Source: Planctomycetota bacterium (GTDB taxonomy: Bacteria; Planctomycetota; Planctomycetia; Planctomycetales; Planctomycetaceae). Taken from it: a stretch of DNA of 48,298 nucleotides. Positions 1 to 8,482 of this stretch are shown piece after piece. Within the stretch, counting starts at the first letter, position 1. Every line of letters begins with the position of its first letter. The stretch lies in NCBI GenBank assembly GCA_027624335.1, contig JAQBWV010000015.1, positions 1 to 48,298 of the forward strand, in the 5' to 3' direction. A model generated the notes under the pieces. The model was not told the origin of the DNA. It saw only the letters and a list, made by a program, of their open reading frames with translations, and made no database searches. The translations under genes and the position numbers were made by a program.

Positions 1-1
1 C

Positions 2-883
2 AGCAACAGCGAAGGTTGGACGAAAATCCAGGGAGCGTTCTGGCGGGCTGGTGGCATCGCTCCCGGCTACAAACACGTCGAAGTCACACCGAAATTCACT
101 GAGGAAGCCGTCAGCTATCTCTCGGACCAGTCGACGGACAAGCCATTCTTTCTTTACCTGGCTTACCCGTCGCCTCATACACCCTGGATGCCGACGGAAG
201 TATTCAACGGCAGGAGCAAAGCCGGCATGTACGGCGACTTTGTCGCGCAGGTCGATGCATCAATCGGTCAAGTACTCAAACAACTCGACGAGCTGAAACT
301 CAGCAAAAATACTCTGCTTTTCCTGACGTCGGACAATGGCCCCGTCTGGTACGAAACTGACACCCAGCGCTTCGGTCACAGCTCGACCGGAGCCATGCGA
401 GGCATGAAAGGCGATGCCTGGGAAGGCGGACACCGTATGCCTTTCCTGGTGCGCTGGCCGGGCCGGATTGCTGCTGGCTCAACCACCGACCAGCTTGCCT
501 GCCATACCGACCTGATGGCGACGCTGGCAGAACTGCTGGATTCAGAACTGCCCGGCGACGCAGGCCCGGACAGCTTCAGCATGTTGTCGACGCTGCTGGA
601 TCAAAGGCCGACGAGCATCGTCAGAACAGCGCTGGTCAGTCAGTCATCGCGAGGTTACCAGGCCACTCGCGGCGGTAGCTGGAAGTTGATTCCGGGACTC
701 GGTTCTGGCGGATTCAGTCAACCGAGCAAAGAAACACCACACCCCGGAGGCCCCAATGGCCAGCTTTATAATCTCGACGAAGACCCCAGCGAGACCACAA
801 ATCTCTACCAGAAACACCCGGAAAAAGTCGCGATGCTGTCCAAACTATTCGATAAGTACAAAGCTGATGGCAAAAGCCGGTGA
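2..883 (+). CDS. Sulfatase (arylsulfatase family), C-terminal part
   Basis: The reading frame is open from the left edge of the window to the TGA at 881-883, so only the last 293 residues are present. The motif FFLYLAYPSPHTPW, followed by TSDNGPVW, is typical of type I sulfatases, where the Asp-Asn pair helps bind the catalytic metal. The tail (LYNLDEDPSETTNL) is the usual C-terminal signature of planctomycete arylsulfatase A-like enzymes. The formylglycine Cys/Ser motif would lie upstream and cannot be checked. Family members hydrolyse sulfate esters, often on algal polysaccharides, and are usually exported. The substrate here is unknown. An internal ATG at 188 is not the true start, because conserved sequence continues upstream of it. 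Confidence 0.9.
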   Translation, partial: SNSEGWTKIQGAFWRAGGIAPGYKHVEVTPKFTEEAVSYLSDQSTDKPFFLYLAYPSPHTPWMPTEVFNGRSKAGMYGDFVAQVDASIGQVLKQLDELKLSKNTLLFLTSDNGPVWYETDTQRFGHSSTGAMRGMKGDAWEGGHRMPFLVRWPGRIAAGSTTDQLACHTDLMATLAELLDSELPGDAGPDSFSMLSTLLDQRPTSIVRTALVSQSSRGYQATRGGSWKLIPGLGSGGFSQPSKETPHPGGPNGQLYNLDEDPSETTNLYQKHPEKVAMLSKLFDKYKADGKSR

Positions 884-1024
884 GGCCGTTGTCTTCGAAG
901 CAAATGCCCGGCTGCCCCGCCAGAAACTCTTCTGAATGCCAATTAGCACTGATTCACGCTAATCGTCAATGCGCGGAGATTACTGAAAATCAGCGTCGAT
1001 CAGTGAGCGGAACGGTGCGTGATT

Positions 1025-2206
1025 TCAACGCGAGAAGTCACTGAGCACTGGCTCTCCTCCGCCTGGCGTACTCAGTGCGCGAAGCACCTCCGTAGAGATC
1101 TTGTCTGACAATTGCTGCACCGATCCGTCAGCCATGAGGAAGCTGGTAATGCCAGTGCAGTGTGATCCGAATCCGTTGGGCGTCTGATTTAGCCCGACCG
1201 CCGGGTTTCTCAGGTTTTCCGGATCGCCCCAGGCTTTGTGACGGAATCTGGTTTCGCCGATAAGCAGCGTGCTGGTTGTGCCGTCGCGAAACTCACGCAG
1301 CGGAAGAATGCGTCCGTCCAGGAATACGTGCATGTTGCCTGCAAAGTGGCAGGCCGCAAAACCATCGTCAGTCGTCAAGCGTCCGGAATATCGTCCCTGC
1401 AACCCGGGAATCGCCGTCTGCATGACCGAATGGTTTTCCAGAGCGTTCCACGCCACATTCCGCTGGACCTGTTTGTCGAGCCGCGCGGCCTCCGGACCCA
1501 GCCACGGCAACAGTTGTGTCACCCAGCTCTGCACGGGTCGCGTTGCCGGATCTGTCTCGTTGGAAGACTTATCGAGTGACGCTGCCGCCTCGTGATATTT
1601 TTCAAATGCCTCGCCGATATACCTGAGTCGAGCTTTAGTAACACTCCGTCCGATGAACTCGTGATTGGTGTTGTCGAGGAGATTTCCATGCGAGCTGGCA
1701 AGCCACAAAGTCTGGTGAGCCATACCAAGCATCGCAGTTCCAGCCAGAAACAGAACGAGGACGGCAGTCGTCAGTTTGAAAGTCAACAGCCAGCTCCACT
1801 CGGGAAGACCCGAATAACCCGGATCGTCCTGGTGCTCGGCGTTTTTGGCGAGCTCCCGAGCTGGTCCAGTCGCGGCAACATTGGTCGTCCGTTGATTCCG
1901 GTCTCCAGTTAACCAGCACGCAAATTGATGTATGCCGATCGTCAGACAAACCAGAAACACTCCCGCCAACTCGACGTCCGGCCAGACGATCTGTCCGGAC
2001 TCATTCCAGTGGCTCAGAAATCGATACCACCCTGCCAGCAAATGAAACGGAACTTCGAGCAGCAGATCAGCCTGCCCAAAGATGAACAGAACAACGACGA
2101 CAACTCCCACGAGCAGGCAGCCGATGCGACGAATCTCTCCGTCCGGATTTCGGATCCACTTCGAGGAATCAGATTCCCCATCGTCAATCGACCGCTCATT
2201 CGACAC
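1025..2206 (-). CDS. DUF1559-derived membrane protein, paralogue of its upstream neighbour
   Basis: This protein of about 393 residues starts at GTG 2206, two bases after the stop of the upstream gene, with a GGGAG ribosome site about 10 bases before it. A longer frame reaching back to 2560 runs through the neighbour and is ignored. Hydrophobic stretches lie near the N-terminus (GCLLVGVVVVVLFIFG) and further in (LTTAVLVLFLAGTAML). The C-terminal half keeps DUF1559 features: a RYIGEAFEKYHE segment matching the NLKQIG..L.NYH motif, WVTQLLPWL, and FLMADGSVQQLSDKIS, which matches the DUF1559 C-terminal 'DGSV' motif. It is more diverged than the neighbour. It is the last gene of a three-gene operon. 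Function is unknown, and no pilin-type signal is present. Confidence 0.75.
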   Translation of the reverse strand: MSNERSIDDGESDSSKWIRNPDGEIRRIGCLLVGVVVVVLFIFGQADLLLEVPFHLLAGWYRFLSHWNESGQIVWPDVELAGVFLVCLTIGIHQFACWLTGDRNQRTTNVAATGPARELAKNAEHQDDPGYSGLPEWSWLLTFKLTTAVLVLFLAGTAMLGMAHQTLWLASSHGNLLDNTNHEFIGRSVTKARLRYIGEAFEKYHEAAASLDKSSNETDPATRPVQSWVTQLLPWLGPEAARLDKQVQRNVAWNALENHSVMQTAIPGLQGRYSGRLTTDDGFAACHFAGNMHVFLDGRILPLREFRDGTTSTLLIGETRFRHKAWGDPENLRNPAVGLNQTPNGFGSHCTGITSFLMADGSVQQLSDKISTEVLRALSTPGGGEPVLSDFSR

Positions 2207-2208
2207 GT

Positions 2209-3306
2209 TCAGAAGTCTCCCAGTTGCCTGCCGTCCGAAGGGGTGAACAGAGCCTTCAACACTACCGGATCGACCTGCTCGGAAATCGCCCGCACCGTCC
2301 CGTCTCCCAGTAGAAATTGCACCACTCCCATAGACGGAGATCCGAATGCCGCTGGCGAGTTGAGTTTTCGATCGATCTTCCGCCAGTTGCCGGGCGAGCC
2401 CCAGGCGGGAATAGCATCTTTGATCTCTCCCGCCAGGATCGTATTCGAGGCTCCATCTGTGATGTCTCGAAGAGACAACGACTGATTCGGTGCGAGAATC
2501 CACGGATTGCCGGCGTAATGTGTGGCCGCAAAACCTCCGCTTACTTTTGTAGATTCCCACGGAAGTCCCGGATGCAGCAGAAACGGAATCGGCGTCTTCA
2601 TGTGATCCGCATTGGCTTCCGATTTCCAGTGGTCGTGCATGTCGATCTTCGCATGCAGATCGGCGTAATCCATAAACGGCAGGAGAAGAGTGATCCAGCC
2701 ATGTTGACCTTCTCCCATCTCATTGAAAGTTCCGCCCGGCGGAAACTGGTCTGCAACTTCGTGATAGTTCCAAAGACTCAGCCCGATCTGCTTGAGATTG
2801 TTTTTCGACTGCGTACGTCTGGAATTCGCTCGGCCACTCTCCACCAGTGAGCCTTTCGTCCTGGCCAGCCAGATGACATTTCGAGACAGACCGACGAACG
2901 AAATCCCGGCGACGAAGATCAGCACAATGACGCCAACCAGCATGCTCGACAGACGAATCGATCGAATTAATCCGGGGCGGGCAACAGCATCGCGGTTGCG
3001 TATCGAAACAATCAGGACGAAACCACAAACGATCGTCGCGATGAGCAGTCCGACGAAGAGTCCTGTCTCGGCTCCGGATGCTTCCATCTGGCTGCTCGAA
3101 GACGCCAGAAACCACATCCAACCCGTGGCGACGCGAAGCACTGCTTCGACCTGCGGCCCACTGGATTCCAGCAACAGGAAGCACACAAGCAAACCGAGGC
3201 CGAGAAATTTGAAAACTTTCCGGGTTGCACGAGTCCCTGACGTCGGTTCGTGTGCTGCATCGTTGTCCGTCAATTTCGACGGTTGTTGATCCGGTGATTC
3301 TCTCAC
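2209..3306 (-). CDS. DUF1559-type protein with three predicted membrane helices
   Basis: 365 residues, starting at GTG 3306, which overlaps the upstream stop by four bases (GTGA). GGGGAAG lies about nine bases before the start. Three hydrophobic segments lie near residues 33-47, 82-101 and 121-143. Then comes SRRTQSKNNLKQIGLSLWN (about 162-180), nearly identical to the junction found in ordinary DUF1559 proteins, with FPPGG and WITLLLPFMDY following. The C-terminus has QFLLGDGTVRAISEQVD. Ordinary DUF1559 proteins carry a single type IV pilin-like N-terminal helix (GFTLIELLVV type). Here that helix is replaced by three membrane segments. Function is unknown; a surface or envelope role is only an inference from the family. 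Confidence 0.8.
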   Translation of the reverse strand: MRESPDQQPSKLTDNDAAHEPTSGTRATRKVFKFLGLGLLVCFLLLESSGPQVEAVLRVATGWMWFLASSSSQMEASGAETGLFVGLLIATIVCGFVLIVSIRNRDAVARPGLIRSIRLSSMLVGVIVLIFVAGISFVGLSRNVIWLARTKGSLVESGRANSRRTQSKNNLKQIGLSLWNYHEVADQFPPGGTFNEMGEGQHGWITLLLPFMDYADLHAKIDMHDHWKSEANADHMKTPIPFLLHPGLPWESTKVSGGFAATHYAGNPWILAPNQSLSLRDITDGASNTILAGEIKDAIPAWGSPGNWRKIDRKLNSPAAFGSPSMGVVQFLLGDGTVRAISEQVDPVVLKALFTPSDGRQLGDF

Positions 3307-4016
3307 GGAGACTCTTCCCCGCTACCGCCCACCTCGCGGGCTTCCAGAATCTCTGGCTGATGGACGAATCGAATTTCGCCGGACGTCAGTAGTCCCAGCT
3401 GACCGTCGATAAAACAGTCGGGCTCGTAGGCGAGCAGAGCGTCTTTCTCAGCCGTCCGTCCTTCGATGTAGACGAACTGAAAGTCGGGCACTTCAAGCAC
3501 GTTCCAGTAGCGGGCCTCGATGACTTCTGAGTCGCGTTTTGATGGAAACCGCCCGTCGTTCTGCACCGCAAAATGCATCAACTCCCGCCAGAGTTCCGTT
3601 AGCTTCTGCCGACGTTCCACATGCAGCGTCTTCGTGAATTCGATCGACGATTCCTGATCGGGGCGACCTTTCAACGAGTGCGTAAACCCGTCGCGCTGCC
3701 ACGCTCCGGGCGTCATCAGCTCGCGAGCACCGGAGATCATCGTCAACACGATGACCGCCAACATTCCCCAAAGCACCACCAGAGAAACGGATCGGCGAAA
3801 ACTCAGCCACGGGAGCTTCGGGAAATCGCTCCGCAGCGAATTCCAGAGCAGCTGCACCCCGCAAGCGCAGGCCAGCAGAACCATGAGAAAAAACGAAATG
3901 CCATCCAGTCGAAGCCTGGCCAGATCCGTCAACCGGATCGAAGGCATCCCCGCCTGCACCTCGCGCGAGACCGCCATAACGCCACAGAAAACATGGACTC
4001 GCATTCCCAATGACAT
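3303..4016 (-). CDS. Uncharacterised membrane protein, first gene of the DUF1559 operon
   Basis: 237 residues from ATG 4016, preceded by GAGG with a seven-base spacer. Two hydrophobic segments (around residues 39-57 and 76-97) are followed by a soluble C-terminal domain of about 130 residues. That domain contains MHFAVQNDGRFPSK and a run of tyrosine- and acid-rich sequence ending in RFVHQPEILEA. Short 'HFAxxNDGxFP' segments occur in planctomycete proteins related to pilin-like or DUF1559 families. I do not recognise a named family. The gene overlaps the downstream DUF1559 gene by four bases, so the two are probably translationally coupled and may act together at the membrane. Confidence 0.65.
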   Translation of the reverse strand: MSLGMRVHVFCGVMAVSREVQAGMPSIRLTDLARLRLDGISFFLMVLLACACGVQLLWNSLRSDFPKLPWLSFRRSVSLVVLWGMLAVIVLTMISGARELMTPGAWQRDGFTHSLKGRPDQESSIEFTKTLHVERRQKLTELWRELMHFAVQNDGRFPSKRDSEVIEARYWNVLEVPDFQFVYIEGRTAEKDALLAYEPDCFIDGQLGLLTSGEIRFVHQPEILEAREVGGSGEESP

Positions 4017-4127
4017 TTGCCGACCTCAGCTGTCCAGCGATTCACCACCCGAACCTCTCCGCGACCTTGGCGTTCGTCCTTCGCGCCGTCTACGTGCGAT
4101 TTCCTGCGGCATTACCCTCTCAGGAAA

Positions 4128-4937
4128 CTACAGCCCGAGTACGTCATTCATCGTATAGCTTCCCGGAGGCTTTCCAATGAGAAACTTCGCGGCGGCGAGT
4201 GCTCCGTAGGCATAACTGTCACGCGAGTGGCCTCGGACGGTGATGTCGATCGTTTCTCCCATCATGCCGAAGACGATCGTGTGCTCGCCGACGTTGTCGC
4301 CGGTTCGAAGTGCGTGATAGCCAATCTCGTTGCGAGGTCGCTGGCCGGGCCGGCCGGAGCGACCATGCACGTGCTCGGTCTGCCCCATTTCTTCGGCGAC
4401 GATCTCGCCGAAGCGAAGCGCGGTGCCGCTGGGAGCATCTTCCTTGAATCGGTGGTGACGCTCGATGACTTCCACATCGACTCCGTCGGGCAGACCTTTC
4501 ACCGCACGGGCGGCTTCGCGAACCAGCTTCATCGTCAGGTTGACGGCGACGCTCATGTTCGGAGCCCACAGCAGCGCCGTCGACTCAGCTGCTTTCAAAA
4601 CCTGCTGCCGCTGCTCCTCTTCCAAACCGGTCGTCGCAGCCACCAGCGGAATCTGCCTCGCCGCACACAACTTAGCCAGCGGCGCCAGCGCTGCAGGGAC
4701 GGAGAAATCGATGACGACATCAGGATTCTCATCGGGCATATCGGCGACAATCGGCACGCCGATATTTCCAATGCCTGCCACCTCGCCTGCATCTTTTCCT
4801 GCCGCAAAGGCATCGATGGCGGCGAACACCGTGAGTTCCGGATCAGCATGCGCAAGTGCTGTAATCCGCTGTCCCATCCGCCCGGCGGCTCCATAAACGG
4901 CAATCTTAAGAGGGCTGGTCATTGGTTTGTCCATCAT
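4128..4937 (-). CDS. dapB: 4-hydroxy-tetrahydrodipicolinate reductase
   Basis: 269 residues, the normal length for DapB. The N-terminal Rossmann motif is GAAGRMG (residues 16-22). The catalytic and substrate-binding signature ERHHRFKEDAPSGTA is at 159-173, where H161 is the expected catalytic histidine, K165 the catalytic lysine, and SGT binds substrate. The enzyme reduces hydroxy-tetrahydrodipicolinate with NAD(P)H to tetrahydrodipicolinate in the lysine and diaminopimelate pathway. DAP is a peptidoglycan precursor, which matters for the debate on planctomycete cell walls. Two adjacent ATGs (4937 and 4934) could start it and neither has a strong ribosome site. It stands alone, with no other lysine genes beside it. 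Confidence 0.95.
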   Translation of the reverse strand: MMDKPMTSPLKIAVYGAAGRMGQRITALAHADPELTVFAAIDAFAAGKDAGEVAGIGNIGVPIVADMPDENPDVVIDFSVPAALAPLAKLCAARQIPLVAATTGLEEEQRQQVLKAAESTALLWAPNMSVAVNLTMKLVREAARAVKGLPDGVDVEVIERHHRFKEDAPSGTALRFGEIVAEEMGQTEHVHGRSGRPGQRPRNEIGYHALRTGDNVGEHTIVFGMMGETIDITVRGHSRDSYAYGALAAAKFLIGKPPGSYTMNDVLGL

Positions 4938-5366
4938 GTTCGCTCGTTGATAATGTCAGCAGAAATTCACAACAGGTCGGTCGATTCTGAAACCTGCATG
5001 CACGCTACGACAATGCTGTCGAGGCTCGCACATTCGCGCCATCGCGAGAGCGCACATCGAGTCGGGAGTGTACTCTGCAACTTCGACCGCCGCATCAATT
5101 GGACAGCTCTCTGAAGACTCTGCACTTTCGCGTCAAATGACTCGCCACCTGAATCATTGAAGTCAACAACGCACAACTGCCCTCATCCAGCAAGTGCCGA
5201 TGGTCCTCGCGGGCTCCGATAATCAATCGGTCGGTTCTGATCGCCATGCTGATCGACTGCCACCTGCAAGACGACCAGGGCGCTGGATGCGCGTTGAGCC
5301 CGACCGTCGCTATGATGCCGCCATACGACGATAGTTCTGCTCTGACCAGGGAAGGTGCTTCCGGCA
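4938..5366 (+). other. Intergenic region between divergent dapB and MFS transporter genes
   Basis: About 430 bases without a convincing gene. It should contain the promoters for both divergent genes, but I see no box pair close to consensus. The small open frames here have no family features or ribosome sites. Just before the transporter start there is a GGGAAGG sequence (5349-5355). Confidence 0.5.
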
Positions 5367-6752
5367 ATGTCCGCTCCTCAAGAGCATGAGACCGCACTCG
5401 AATCGCAATCTATCGCCGCGCGTTCCCAGCTCAATTACAAGTATTTTCCCGGTTGGACGATGCTGGGTATCGCCGCCGCTGCTCAGTACATGTCCGCTCC
5501 GGGCCAGTCCTATTCTGTGGCCGCGTTCAAGGACTCGATGCGGGTAGATCTAAGAATCTCCGAGACCGATTATTCTCTGGCCTACACTTTCGCCACGGTG
5601 GTCAGTGCCTGTCTGTTGCCGATCGTCGGGCGTCTCGTCGATCGTTTCGGTGCGAGAATCATGCTGCCGGTTGTCGCAACCGGCCTGGGCGTCGGCTGTT
5701 GGGCGATGTCTCACACCGAATCACTGACCGACCTCTATCTCGGATTCAGTTGCGTACGCAGTCTTGGCCAGGGAGCACTGTCACTTGTCTCCGTATGGAT
5801 CGTTGGCGAGTGGTTCGAGCGACGGCGCGGCATCGCTACAGCGATGGCTGGCCTTGGCGGTGGCTTGTCCGTCATGACAATACCGTTGATCAACATCTGG
5901 CTGATCGAGCACTACAGCTGGCAAACAGCCTGGCAAGGATTAGCGTTTGGTGTCTGGGGCCTGCTGGTCCTGCCAGGAATCTTCCTGCTGCGAGACCGCC
6001 CTGAAGATCTCGGACTGCAGCCTGACGGGCAGCCGTCAGACGATCTGCCCTCGACTGGCGACGCAGTCATCCAGGCATCACAAGTCACAAAGGATTTGTC
6101 GCCGCCCAAAACGGCGAGCCCACATCAGACCGCCACAACCGCAGGCCCTTACATCACATCGTTCGAAGATTCATGGACCGTCAGAGAAACAATTCGAGAT
6201 AGAACGTTCTGGAAACTTCTGGCCGTTCCCGCGACATCGGGACTGGTCGGCACGGGACTGATTTTCCACCAGGTAGCACTCCTCGGACGCCACGGACTGA
6301 CACCAACATGGGCCATCCTGATGATGACCTTGCAGGCAGGCTTCGCCACGCTGCTGCAGTTTCCGATTGGCTGGCTTACTGACAAAGTACCCAGTCGCTA
6401 CATCCTCGCCGCCGCGATGCTTGTACTGGCAACCGCGAATGTCCTGGTCATCAACATGCCCGCGATCTGGCTGGCAGGTGTCTATGCCTTCCTGCTCGGA
6501 CTGCATGGAAGTGTGATGCGAAGTACAGCGACCGTTGTATGGATCAACTATTACGGCCGAGCTCATCAGGGAGCCGTCCGCGGTGTGGCCTGGGCGGTCA
6601 TGATCATGGCGTCAGCCCTCGGCCCCCTGCCGCTCGCAGTCTCGATAGATCAATACGGCACCTACGATCCAGCCCTGTTCGCCTTCCTTACGCTTCCAAT
6701 CATGGCTGCGATCGCCGTGTGGACCGCACACCCACCGACACGCAAATCGTGA
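5367..6752 (+). CDS. Major facilitator superfamily transporter
   Basis: 461 residues from ATG 5367, chosen because GGGAAGG lies 11 bases upstream; an in-frame GTG at 5355 overlaps that site. Twelve hydrophobic segments can be picked out, split by a polar central loop (about residues 215-270). The MFS motif A between helices 2 and 3 reads GRLVDRFGAR, and RDRPEDLGLQPDG follows helix 6. This ending is frequent in the monocarboxylate/oxalate-formate type MFS group. The protein sits in the inner membrane and moves a small solute by proton-linked symport or antiport. The substrate cannot be assigned, and the neighbours give no help. Confidence 0.85.
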   Translation: MSAPQEHETALESQSIAARSQLNYKYFPGWTMLGIAAAAQYMSAPGQSYSVAAFKDSMRVDLRISETDYSLAYTFATVVSACLLPIVGRLVDRFGARIMLPVVATGLGVGCWAMSHTESLTDLYLGFSCVRSLGQGALSLVSVWIVGEWFERRRGIATAMAGLGGGLSVMTIPLINIWLIEHYSWQTAWQGLAFGVWGLLVLPGIFLLRDRPEDLGLQPDGQPSDDLPSTGDAVIQASQVTKDLSPPKTASPHQTATTAGPYITSFEDSWTVRETIRDRTFWKLLAVPATSGLVGTGLIFHQVALLGRHGLTPTWAILMMTLQAGFATLLQFPIGWLTDKVPSRYILAAAMLVLATANVLVINMPAIWLAGVYAFLLGLHGSVMRSTATVVWINYYGRAHQGAVRGVAWAVMIMASALGPLPLAVSIDQYGTYDPALFAFLTLPIMAAIAVWTAHPPTRKS

Positions 6753-7142
6753 CAGGCAAAGTGTCACATTCTGAAGCCGGACACGACCCCAGCGTCTCGT
6801 CACAGAGACCACTACCATACGCCTCACGGTCGAGGCGGGATCACGGTCGCTCGGGCACGTGTGGGTTGTCTCCGTGAAAATCGAAGTAGCGATAGAAACA
6901 CAGCAACGCCATGCCGATGAGCAAACGCTTCATAATGGTGCTGCCAGGATCGCGGGAAGTTAGCCGTACGGGCAGTCGTACCCGATCGCCAGGTGCATTT
7001 CTGAGAGTAACCCGATAAATAGGCAAGAACTGACGGAACACTGCCGCTCTCTGCGGTGAAGGAAACAGGAATCAATGGATTCCCAGTTCATGTTCGTCAT
7101 TGAAACAAGCAGCCGATCGTGTTGACCTGTTGGAGAACCGCA
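6753..7142 (+). other. Intergenic region, no convincing gene
   Basis: 390 bases between two plus-strand genes. A short hairpin (gtgaca/tgtcac, 6749-6767) overlaps the MFS stop codon but has no T-run, so it is a poor terminator. A 30-codon minus-strand frame with a hydrophobic start (MKRLLIGMALL) lies at about 6841-6933; it has no ribosome site and is not called. The last 15 bases contain the ribosome site of the next gene. Confidence 0.45.
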
Positions 7143-8390
7143 ATGAGAAACGTTTGGCTTGTTCTGTACCTGCTCGTTTCGTCCTCGCTGCGCGCGGAAG
7201 ATACAGCGTGGGTTCCGACGAAGAATGCGTCCAGAGACGCCGTCATCAGTGGGCGTTCGATGGAAACGTTTGAGGCAGGCGTGAAGCCGGAATGGGGCTA
7301 CGAGGCTCTTCAACAGGACACGTTTGTCGTCCTTCATCCCACGGAAGATCGGAAGAATGCGCCACTTTACGTGGTGCTGCATTCGGCGGGGCACGATGTA
7401 ATGTCGTGTGTGAACTGCACTCGGACTGTGGGGAATCACGACATCTATCGTTCTCCCGACGATCACTACGCGCTGTATGTCGATTGCCGGAAGCATCAGG
7501 CTCAGGACTGGTGGTGGGGCGGGATGCACGGCAGAGATCAGGGGTTGATCAAAAAGAACTCCGGCGGCGACACGACGCCTGTCGAAAAACGCGTGATGGA
7601 TACCGTGAAGTGGGTTATCTGGAAATACGGCATCGACCCGAACCGGGTTTACCTCTGCGGCAATTCGATGGGTGGCAGCGGGACGCTTGGGATTGGCCTG
7701 CGTCACGGAGATGTGTTCGCGGCGATCAAGGCGAACGTTCCGGCGGGCATCGAGCACGTTTCCCAGCGAATGTACTTTCCACCGCAATCAATTCCTGAGA
7801 ACGTCACTCTGCCTGAGCCGCCGGTCTGCATCGACTATTCCGCGCCGAACGACAGCTGGTCTGCGGGACACGACCGCTTTGTGAAAGCCATGAACGACCG
7901 CAAGTACTCGCTCTACTTTTATTGGGGACCGTTCGGCCACGCCAACAATTCCGCTCAGATCATGAAAGTGAACGACCTGATTGATTCGTTCGACTGGTTG
8001 AGCGTCAAGAAGAATGAGGCCTATGCCGTCTTCACGAGTGCGACCAGCAACTCCCCACTCCCGTGGCCGGATGATTTGAAAAGCTCGGCCGCAGGACAGG
8101 TCAACGCGTTCTTTCGCTGGAAAAATATGAGTGACTCGACGGACAAGTTTGAGATGTCGCTCTTGCTGGCGAATGCGACCGACGTGAAGACACAGTTTGA
8201 AATACCGAAAGAAGCCAGTGCCGACGTCACGCTACGTCGCCTGCAACACTTCCGGCTGAAGCCCGGTGAGACGTTTCGTTGGTCCTTCGGAATTACCAGA
8301 GGCGAAGGCCAGACCGACGCACAGGGGCTTGTCACTCTTCCCTCGCTGAGCATCGCGTCCGTTCCAACGACGTTAAGCGTGACCAGATAA
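7143..8390 (+). CDS. Secreted alpha/beta hydrolase (esterase/PHB-depolymerase-like)
   Basis: 415 residues from ATG 7143, with GGAG seven bases before it; the in-frame 7119 start lacks this. Residues 1-18 form a signal peptide ending in LRA. The nucleophile elbow is GNSMGG (173-178, S175), preceded by KYGIDPNRVYLC, the common arrangement in esterase-D and PHB-depolymerase-like hydrolases. A late GPFGHANN (H266) is a plausible catalytic His and D237 a possible acid, by position only. The C-terminal third (about 290-415) looks like a beta-sandwich accessory domain. It probably hydrolyses an ester outside the cytoplasm; the substrate is unknown. Confidence 0.7.
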   Translation: MRNVWLVLYLLVSSSLRAEDTAWVPTKNASRDAVISGRSMETFEAGVKPEWGYEALQQDTFVVLHPTEDRKNAPLYVVLHSAGHDVMSCVNCTRTVGNHDIYRSPDDHYALYVDCRKHQAQDWWWGGMHGRDQGLIKKNSGGDTTPVEKRVMDTVKWVIWKYGIDPNRVYLCGNSMGGSGTLGIGLRHGDVFAAIKANVPAGIEHVSQRMYFPPQSIPENVTLPEPPVCIDYSAPNDSWSAGHDRFVKAMNDRKYSLYFYWGPFGHANNSAQIMKVNDLIDSFDWLSVKKNEAYAVFTSATSNSPLPWPDDLKSSAAGQVNAFFRWKNMSDSTDKFEMSLLLANATDVKTQFEIPKEASADVTLRRLQHFRLKPGETFRWSFGITRGEGQTDAQGLVTLPSLSIASVPTTLSVTR

Positions 8391-8451
8391 ACGACATCCG
8401 CGCCACTCGCCATAGGGCAGACTCCCTCATGTTCGATACCAGGCACCCTTC

Positions 8452-8476
8452 AAATGATTTCGTTGAGAAATCATTT
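8452..8476. terminator. Hairpin between convergent genes
   Basis: A perfect nine-base inverted repeat (aaatgattt / aaatcattt) with a seven-base loop sits between the hydrolase stop (8390) and the convergent DUF1501 stop (8483). Position and AT-rich arms fit a bidirectional terminator, though no long T-run follows on either side. Confidence 0.4.
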
Positions 8477-8482
8477 CCCTGC

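Noticed and set aside
884-1024. attagc/gctaat hairpin and cactgat/atcagtg pair after the sulfatase
   Set aside because: The stems are short and no T-run follows; not enough to call a terminator or repeat.
4017-5114. 365-codon plus-strand frame across dapB
   Set aside because: It is the antisense shadow of dapB, whose catalytic motif is clear on the other strand; the translation has no family features.
6841-6933. 30-codon minus-strand frame MKRLLIGMALL...
   Set aside because: It has a hydrophobic start but no ribosome site, and no homologue I recognise; a chance frame is more likely.
6960-7787. 275-codon minus-strand frame
   Set aside because: It is antisense to the hydrolase and its promoter region, and lacks a ribosome site and domain features.
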